Assembly: GCA_949316495.1 (NCBI GenBank)
Contig: OX439009.1
Coordinates: 37,459,155 to 37,523,154 of the forward strand
Direction of reading: 5' to 3'
Length of the DNA: 64,000 bases
DNA from: Amphiduros pacificus
Taxonomy: Eukaryota; Annelida; Polychaeta; Phyllodocida; Hesionidae
Position numbers and translations under genes: made by a program. Position 1 is the stretch's first letter, and each line of letters begins with the position of its first letter. Below the pieces are notes generated by a model. That model was given only the letters and a program-made list of their open reading frames with translations. It was not told the DNA's origin and made no database searches. Positions 38,201-64,000 of this stretch are shown piece by piece.

Positions 38201-38490
38201 GCACATGGAAGTGTCAGAAAACAACTTGGTGTGAATATTATCAAGAGTGCAGACGCACCTAAAAGGCTTTGAAAATGAAACCACAGCTCTGTTGTCGTCC
38301 GCAGCTCTGTTGTCGTCGGCTGTAGCAGACGAACTTACAGGTCAACGGCCAAACTAAGACCTTCCCCTCCGTCTCCTTGTTGCAGGATGGCAATTTTGCT
38401 CATGTCTTTGCCCTTGAGAATATGCTGTCCATTATCAACAACCTGTACAATTTGTCTTGCCGAATGAACCAGGAGTTTAAGACGCACCAT
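29282..38490 (-). CDS. AMDHD1: Imidazolonepropionase, nine coding exons
   Basis: This metal-dependent amidohydrolase turns 4-imidazolone-5-propanoate into N-formimino-L-glutamate, the third step of histidine degradation in the cytosol. Coding exons in transcription order: 38490-38339, 35273-35164, 33880-33816, 33582-33419, 32996-32877, 32727-32502, 30853-30635, 30287-30127, 29369-29282. All junctions are GT-AG and phases agree, giving 434 residues against 426 in human. Probable metal ligands by comparison with HutI are His93 and His95 (GLVDGHTHSVW), His268 (NFHGEEIH) and Asp342 (GSDFNPNAHC). TYCGAHAVP (195-203) and the C-terminal WEHLIYQFGSYHHL also match the family. The start Met is the only one in exon 1 that gives a family-like N-terminus. 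No break is seen. Exons 6 and 8 each have their 3' end and donor tandemly copied into the following intron. The gene is head to head with CFAP100. Confidence 0.95.
29541..30180 (-). repeat. 84-bp x 8 minisatellite made from AMDHD1 exon 8 end and donor
   Basis: Eight units at exact 84-bp spacing (TGGGGCATCC on the plus strand at 29541, 29625 and so on to 30129). On the minus strand each unit holds the last 40 or so bases of exon 8 (GGCAAACTGGCTGAC, CTGGATGCCCCAAG), then the donor GTAGGT and intron start, then sequence leading back to the exon copy. The unit nearest exon 8 is the true exon end (30127); the other seven lie in intron 8. The farthest unit has GCAGGT in place of GTAGGT. Reading past the first donor meets TAG at once, so only splicing there yields the last 28 residues. 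Confidence 0.93.
31128..31215 (+). repeat. Dispersed repeat family D, copy 1
   Basis: It starts TTAATAATAATACTATGAG and continues AATCACAGCAGTCGAGA and ATGGTGGGAGACAATGG. The same order of blocks occurs at 48,284, 52,735 and 60,343. This copy is short and lies in AMDHD1 intron 6, antisense to that gene. Confidence 0.7.
31910..32075. repeat. Degenerate short tandem repeat
   Basis: GTTCAACACCAATAT-type motifs recur five or six times, alternating with GGTTCAAA, in AMDHD1 intron 6. Copies are diverged and irregularly spaced. Confidence 0.6.
32291..32590 (-). repeat. 100-bp x 3 tandem copy of AMDHD1 exon 6 end and donor
   Basis: Three units at exactly 100-bp spacing start at 32291, 32391 and 32491 (TTAATACCTACCTCA). 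Each holds 89 bp that includes the exon 6 end and the donor GCTGAG|GTAGGT. The unit at 32491-32590 is the real exon end. The other two lie downstream in intron 6 and differ from it by one base each, so the copying is very recent. The copies contain CTACAG just before the GCCGGA codons, which could act as an acceptor for a 69-bp in-frame mini-exon, but the intron would be only 31 nt. Use of the second donor would retain 100 bp and reach a stop. Confidence 0.95.
33900..35160. other. AMDHD1 intron 2, nothing recognised
   Basis: AT-rich intron sequence without repeats, ORFs or RNA genes that I can support. Confidence 0.5.
36288..37467. repeat. About 100-bp direct repeat pair in AMDHD1 intron 1
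   Basis: Copies at 36288-36391 and 37372-37467 share GCATTCTTGTTCCAT, ATCATTTTGTTGAGAAATAG and AATGCCTCAAA. Between them, 36480-36590 is a diverged match to the reverse complement of the 7,009-7,352 tandem pair, and an inverted-repeat element sits at 36,936-37,276. The block seems to be a nest of short dispersed elements. Confidence 0.65.
36936..37276. mobile_element. 341-bp TTAA-flanked MITE
   Basis: Terminal inverted repeats of about 24 bp: AGCTGTGTTTCCATATGTGC at the left and its complement GCACATATGGAAACACAGC at the right. TTAA lies at both edges (36932-36935, 37277-37280), which fits TTAA-specific transposition as in piggyBac or Kolobok groups. There is no coding sequence; overlapping ORFs inside are incidental. 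Confidence 0.75.
37690..37800. repeat. T-rich simple tandem repeat
   Basis: About five copies of TTGTTTGTTGTAATTTTTG with small changes, in AMDHD1 intron 1. This is low-complexity sequence. Confidence 0.7.
38098..38324. mobile_element. 227-bp inverted-repeat MITE beside the AMDHD1 exon 1 donor
   Basis: The arms 38098-38152 and 38275-38324 are reverse complements, sharing GACGACAACAGAGCTGTGGT and its complement. Within each arm CAGAGCTGCGGACGACAACA repeats the outer GACGACAACAGA motif. The element ends 14 bp from the GTAAGT donor of AMDHD1 exon 1 (38338). The target-site duplication is not clear. Confidence 0.65.
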
Positions 38491-38830
38491 TTTAGCAAGA
38501 ACGAGCTGGGAAACAATTTCTGGAAATCTTCTTGTGACCTATTTTAAAATCAGGTCAATTTCATCTCGCAGCAAATATATTTTTTTATCCCGAAAAATGA
38601 CAATATATTGAAAGGCAACACCTTATAGTCTTGATCAGCATTTTATTAAATAAATAATGTTACTATCTTCAAACAAATCACACTGATATAATTTTGGGTG
38701 ACGAGATATCAAAAGTGCGGAACTTTAATATTAGGTTGTCAATAGTAACAACTGCTTCCGCTAAGCTTGTTTTGGGTGTTTTATGAGTCCGGGAGTTATA
38801 TTTATGGTGTTTTCTGTTTAAACTTGTAAG
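38491..38830. promoter_or_regulatory. Probable shared AMDHD1-CFAP100 promoter region
   Basis: The AMDHD1 start codon is at 38490 (minus). A plausible CFAP100 5' UTR exon would end at the donor CTT|GTAAGT (38826), because an acceptor (CTGTTTTTCAG) sits only 7 bases before the CFAP100 ATG and so calls for an upstream exon. That leaves about 250-330 bp between the two transcription units. No TATA box is clear. Which donor is used is inferred. Confidence 0.45.
38735..38749. promoter_or_regulatory. RFX X-box-like site
   Basis: GTTGTC, a 3-base spacer and AGTAAC fit the two half-sites of the X-box (RYYNYY, 1-3 N, RRNRAC) bound by RFX factors, which switch on ciliary genes. It lies about 90 bp before the proposed CFAP100 5' UTR donor, as expected for a motile-cilium gene. 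It could occur by chance, but motif and place agree. Confidence 0.55.
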
Positions 38831-39127
38831 TTTTCTTTATTTTATTGTTTCCAATGCAGTACCCTTAACATTAGCAAGATTAATGGGTTGAATCGGAAAG
38901 CATGTCATGCTTAAATATGTGTCATTGGGCTCATATTCATTCTTTACTCCGTCATGCCGTGCAGAGTGGAACTGGATTCGCTCACAGTGACACTGACAGT
39001 GACAGTCACACTGTCCACACTCTGCTTGGTGGACTGGAATATCGTAATTTTCTCAGACACTTGTGCCCCAAATCTGTCCCAAACTGATCAAGTCGGACTT
39101 TCAACAACGAACTGCAACACTTATTAA

Positions 39128-39525
39128 CCCCTAACGGATGGGAAGGTGTGTACCAGCTGCACCCCTTAGTGCAATCTTGCACTCTCGGCGGGATGCCAAT
39201 TGGTTTTGCCGAGTAAACTTATAGATGTAGATGAGGAAGGCAATGTCCACCACCGGCAACGGACGGGAAGGACGTTGACGTCCCCATTGTTCTGGCTTGA
39301 GGACGTCATTTGTAACATTCTGAAGGGCTGCAACTTGTTACAATGTAATCAGGATAATGACGTCAGACTGACTGGATCATGAACTCTGACCCCAGCACTT
39401 CATTAAGAAAATTTAGTAACCATGGTTATAAATTTTATAAATTTAGGATGTGGATACACTAGTCCAGACAAAAATTTGTTAGTCCAGCCAATCAACAAAA
39501 TTTTGATAGCCTAGTCCCTTAGGGG
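39128..39525. mobile_element. TTAA-flanked MITE, copy A
   Basis: Ends are CCCCTAACGGATGGGAAGG and CCTAGTCCCTTAGGGG, with TTAA on each side (39124-39127, 39526-39529). The TTAACCCCTAA / TTAGGGGTTAA arms are exact complements. The C-run start and TTAA target fit piggyBac-like MITEs. It carries an insertion of about 90 bp near its left end relative to copy B. It lies in the proposed CFAP100 5' intron. Confidence 0.75.
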
Positions 39526-39746
39526 TTAAATGCATCTCCACAATTTCTGTAATGCCTTTTCTTCTGTTCATCTATTCTCCTTCCCAAAAATGTTCACTCA
39601 TAGGTGGCACGACACATATCATGTGAGTAAGCATCTCACATGTGATAAAAAGAAAATCACTGTTTTGTAGATATCTTCAAAACTATACCATTTATCAACA
39701 AACAGAAAACAGTTTGGGAATCAGGGAGACAATAAAAAGATATTAA

Positions 39747-40056
39747 CCCCTAACTGACGGGAAGGACGGCAACGTCCACCACCGACAAAGGACAGGAAGG
39801 ACGTTGAAGTCCCCATTGTTCTGACTTGATGACGTCATTTGTCACATTCTGAAGGGCTGCAACTTGTTACAATGTAATCATGATAATGATGTCAGACTGC
39901 CTTAATCATGAACTTTTGACCCCAGCACTTTATTAAGCATATTGAATGACCATGGTTATAAATTTTATAAATTTAGTATGCAGATACACTAGTCCAGAAT
40001 AAAAATTGGTTAGTCCTGCCAATCAACAAAATTAAGATAGCCTAGTCCCTTAGGGG
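39747..40056. mobile_element. TTAA-flanked MITE, copy B
   Basis: Same family and direction as copy A, with TTAA at 39743-39746 and 40057-40060. Shared inner blocks include CCCCATTGTTCTG, GAAGGGCTGCAACTTGTTAC and CCATGGTTATAAATTTTATA. A third, strongly deleted relative lies at 47,850-47,990. Confidence 0.8.
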
Positions 40057-40262
40057 TTAAAGAAAGGTCTGAAAATATAGCTTGCTACCCATAGATTGCA
40101 ACCCACTTTTCACCTCACTGTGCTAAATTGTAACCAATGGTAAAGGGATAACCATGGAAATCGCTGTGTAGAAATGGTGACAAGCTATGAACCTTATAAA
40201 TGCAGCTATTTCCCAAGAACTGTGACTGACTAGAATAATCTTCACCCTGCAAAGATTTTTTT

Positions 40263-40530
40263 CTGCATAGAAACAACAAAGCAAGTACTGATTTAAAAGC
40301 AAAAAATGTTTATCATTTTGGCCAGATCATCATTTTCCATAGATATTATGCTCTGCCACAAACAATCAGCAACTTTACTAACTTTTATATGTCATCTTGG
40401 CGTTTCACACAACAAATTCAACTGGAAAATTATCAGCAGCTGCCATTATTTCCGAGATGCGTGTGCACTTTTGATTGCTTGAAATATATGGTGACATCGT
40501 GTTTTATTTTTTTGAGGTAGCACCAGGAAC
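40263..40530. repeat. Dispersed repeat family E, copy 1
   Basis: It matches 45,336-45,585 in the same direction. Shared blocks are GCATAGAAACAA, ATCATTTTGGCCAGA, TTCAACTGGAAA and ATATGGTGACATCGT (ATATGGTGACGTCATCGT in copy 2). There is no coding potential. Confidence 0.7.
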
Positions 40531-40688
40531 TTTTTGCTAGAAACGTTTGGGTGCACTAATGAGAAACAAGAAACATGAGAAACTATATACTCTTTTTTAC
40601 TGGCCTTATTTGAATAAACAACATTTATATTTATAGACTTCAATATATTTTATTTATTGAAAATGTCAATCTGTTTTTCAGTACAATC

Positions 40689-60689
<20,001 letters not shown>

Positions 60690-61270
60690 TCATCCTCATC
60701 ATACACTCATCCCCATATAGCACTCACTACCAACATACATACCGTTATCATTATTAGGACATTAACCAATAGCTCTATTGCAGAGAACAATTTGAAAGAC
60801 ATTTGTGTATGTGAAAGCAAAAAACGTGAAAACATGAGTTTTTTTGTGAAATGGTGTAAATTTCTATGAATGACAAATAGATTGAAAATATAGTTGAGAA
60901 CTCTTAAAGTTTGAATTGATGTTAGTTATTTTGATTAACTTTATTTCCATCTTTATAGTAGATTAGATGCATAAAGTAATATTGTTATCACTCCAAGTGG
61001 CGATTTCCTGAAACACTCCTTTTAATGAAATCCTGTAACTGCTGAGAAGTGACATGTAATCACTGAAGTATTTACATACAAACTTGAAATCAATACAAAA
61101 GCATTCTTAACGCAGTCTGTGATATTTTCAGCCATTTCATTATTTATATAAAGTTATGCCATGTGTTTTTTATGGCCTCTTAAACCATATTGTATGATTG
61201 TTTGTAGAAATGAATGAAAGATATCTTACAAAATAAAAATTGAAATAAATAGAGAAAATATGAAGCTTGC
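60690..61270 (+). other. CFAP100 3' UTR
   Basis: AT-rich sequence without coding potential follows the TAA stop. AATAAA at 61232-61237 and 61244-61249 are candidate polyadenylation signals about 545-560 bp after the stop. The exact cleavage site is not visible. Confidence 0.55.
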
Positions 61271-63500
61271 CATTCCTGTTTGGTTTGAAAAGCTGTTCCG
61301 GTTTTCCAGCCATGTTCACTCCTGTATATAGTTAGGCTATGCACTGTATAGCTTCTGCAATGAGGGGGAGAAACTTTCTGTCATTCTGTCCATCAACTTT
61401 GATCTTTTCCTCTGAAACTACTCTTCCGAGTTCATAGCTATTTGTAGATTAGATGATGTATTTCCACCCCCACCCCCCAAGAAAATAGTATCAACATACA
61501 TGTCGTGTAACCTTTTGGCATGATAGATCACATATGAAAAGATGTTTGGGTAATCAACAGTATAGAAATTATTTTTTTAGGAACATTAATTATATTTCCA
61601 CTCAGAATTGAGAAAGGTCAGACTGTTGGTATTAGATGTGTGGTTGAGGCGTGCAGGTTTGCTGAATGTATCCCATGCATACGTGGATCAATTGACATGT
61701 GAGAAGCATCATGTGAGAGCTTGACATGTCAGCTGACCCTCCCCTGGAGAGTCACACCCAGAACAGCGGGGAAACAGTCCCGCCAGCGGCATGTCAACCA
61801 GTGACACTGGGGGATGAGCAGGTACGGTAGGTGTCATGAATGAACAGCGTTTAAAATTGGACATTACCGGAGACATTTTACAATTGCATACACATGAATA
61901 TATTACTTCAGAATGGGACATGATGAACAGAATTGTAAAGTTGATGTAAAGAAAGCAATTGATAAAAAGATTTATAACCATACAACCTATGCCGACATTT
62001 GGATTTGTATTTTCTAAAAAAAAAAAAGAAAGCTTACTAATATAATTAGCAGAGGCTGCATTCCCATGGTCACTATGTGGAGGATGGAAGCGCCCCCTGC
62101 CGAGAAGATAAGCTGATCCCAGAGTGGGTCTCGTGATGGTTGCATATTATTGATGTTCCCACAGTGTGCTGACTGACGTCTCCATTCACATTCTGCGTGA
62201 AGCTTGCTCACCACTTCTATGAGTTCCCACGCGTGGGAATGGTGTATTATCATCAGTTATATTTTTTAGAAAAAAAAACCAACACGTCTGATCTTCAGCT
62301 GCACACATGGAATAATAGAGCAATTGGAAAATTACAATTTGAGAGGGATTAGATATCTTTTATAGAAATAAACTGATTCTGATAACCAAAAAAAACCCAG
62401 GTAAATCTACATATTATCTTTTTAAATACTATTTACAAATTCTCATGGACCAAATTGAAGAACGTTCAATATACATTAGAACGTTCAATATACATTACTT
62501 GTGACTTAAGTTACGGCAAAAGATTATTTTCCAATTTCCATAACATTACAGGCTATAACTATGAATTATTTGATTCATTTGACAAGGTTTTCTAGAAGAA
62601 GAGATAAAAGTTTTAAGACTAAATATGAATAGTTGATAATTGTAATGAGTTATTCTTTGATAGCTGGTCTTAGCGCTAATGCCATTATCAATATTAATTG
62701 TTTGCTTGCATTCGGTTAAGATAAGATAACATTTATCTAAATGAGGATTGCATAAAATGACATTATCAGTGTAAAAGTACAATGAATATGATACCCAAGG
62801 CTAAACACTTTATACAACCAGGACCACGAGGAACTATATACAATGAAAAACTATCTGAAATGACAAACGCAATAGTCTATAAAACATTCACCGCATTTGA
62901 ATCTTTTCCCTGTCAATGTCACCAATAGTTTGTATTCATTGGTTTTAGCTACATTCTGTCATTATTTGCGTCAACTTTGATCTTCTCTGAAATTACAGGT
63001 CGGAGCTCTCAAGTCGTTTTAGGAAAGATGTATTTTCTGGGGACCAATTCGATTTATTTTCCATTGGCTCCATTTTTTGTTTCCATATTTTTGGGTGATT
63101 TTTTCCGCTCTGGGAAAAAATTCAAATGATCATTTAACAAACAATTAGCATGAATTTTCAAAAACTGGTCACAAACATTACAACAAATCAGCTCTCAGGC
63201 CATTAGCCTATGTTTCATATGTTCTCAGCTAATTATACAATTTAGACCTTGGTTTCCCTTTAAATTATTTAATTGCACAAAACTGTGTTAACTCTTCTTC
63301 ATTAGGTGTTAATCCCCTAAGAGAGTTTGAGGCATATCTCCAGCCACTTATGTCTGGATACAAAGATACAAGTTTGGCTACCATTATCCACAGTGAGTTC
63401 GTTAGGCATGACTGTACTTGGAAGCAGGCCCCATTCATTCTCTTGAATCTCTCATACTGGTTCCACACTGTAATACCTTGGAGTAATTATTACTCCAAGG
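61271..63500. other. Intergenic DNA, nothing recognised
   Basis: No exon chain, RNA gene or transposon is clear. A short plus-strand open stretch near 63,300-63,480 (GVNPLREFEAYLQPLMSGY) looks protein-like but I cannot place it. Confidence 0.4.
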
Positions 63501-63520
63501 TATTACTATCAGTATTACTA

Positions 63521-63722
63521 TCACACTGGTTATATAAGTGGAGGACGGGAAGTGGTGGGTTCGACTCCCACTGCCGGCAGTGTTACTTTCACACTGGTTA
63601 TATCAGTGGAGGACGGGAGGTGGTGGGTTCGACTGCCGGCAGTGTTACTTGCACACTGGTTATGTAAGTGGAGGACGGGAGTTGGTGGGTTCGACTCCCA
63701 CTGCCAGCAGTGTTATTTTAAC
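63521..63722 (+). repeat. Three tandem units with tRNA B-box-like sequence
   Basis: Units of about 60-68 bp carry ACACTGGTTAT, GTGGAGGACGGGA and GGTGGGTTCGACT, followed in units 1 and 3 by CCCACTGCC. The GGTTCGACTCCC part fits a tRNA T-arm/B-box, so this is probably a fragment of a tRNA-derived SINE multiplied in tandem. Unit 2 lacks part of the arm. Confidence 0.65.
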
Positions 63723-64000
63723 ACTGGATGAAAGGCTCAATGTCAATGGCCATTAATGTTTGAAGGGTCGTAAAAATAATGAAAGAAATAGCTTTTTAAT
63801 GTATCCTCTCTACAACATAATATTGGTGTTTAAATAGCTTCCACAAAGACTTCAATTGTAACCATGCACCTAATGGAGCCTCATGTAACTTAATGTATCT
63901 ATTTCAACTCAAACAAGTAATTTATTTAGTCATATAACAATACATTTTATGTTGTGTAAAATATATATTTTCTATCGCAAATTTAACCATTCAATAAGCC

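Noticed and set aside
63350-63756. Plus-strand ORFs of 72 and 105 residues near the right end
   Set aside because: They run through the tandem B-box repeat. The first part (FEAYLQPLMSGYKD) looks protein-like, but I cannot place it in a family.

Overview
The window is nuclear DNA from an invertebrate animal, probably marine. It is AT-rich, its genes have many GT-AG introns, and it is dense in DNA transposons, LINEs, a tRNA-derived SINE and tandem repeats. The SINE tail recalls mollusc elements, but I cannot fix the phylum. Nothing here is bacterial or organellar.

Layout. 1-18,640 is a 177-bp satellite array with a clean higher-order structure, split by one 6.4-kb DNA transposon with CAC...GTG ends (1,558-7,962). 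18,641-20,900 is a decayed gene region with a KH-like remnant, cut by a hAT-like element (19,242-20,677). 21,415-24,085 is a CR1/L2-type LINE. 25,360-26,330 is a decayed Jockey-like LINE. Two intact host genes follow, head to head. AMDHD1 (imidazolonepropionase, histidine breakdown) is on the minus strand, nine coding exons, 38,490 to 29,282, 434 residues. CFAP100 (ciliary MIA-complex coiled-coil protein) is on the plus strand, fifteen coding exons, 40,689 to 60,689, 593 residues. I placed every coding exon with consistent phases. The short region between them carries an RFX X-box-like site and probably acts as a two-way promoter. 60,690-64,000 holds the CFAP100 3' UTR, intergenic DNA and a small tandem repeat with tRNA B-box-like sequence.

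Main observation. Three separate tandem arrays in these two neighbouring genes are built from the same kind of unit: the 3' end of a coding exon, its 5' splice donor and the first bases of the intron. They are AMDHD1 exon 6 (100 bp x 3), AMDHD1 exon 8 (84 bp x 8) and CFAP100 exon 14 (about 83 bp x about 70, 5.7 kb, with its own 1,341-bp higher-order period). Each array therefore multiplies a real splice donor inside the intron it opens. In all three, reading past the first donor soon meets a stop codon, so correct protein depends on the first donor being used or on the copies being spliced away. I know of no named class for such donor-bearing minisatellites.

The introns also carry several inverted-repeat elements: two TTAA-flanked copies in the CFAP100 5' intron, a 1.8-kb nested palindrome, a 664-bp hAT-like MITE, and one small element only about 14 bp from the AMDHD1 exon 1 donor.
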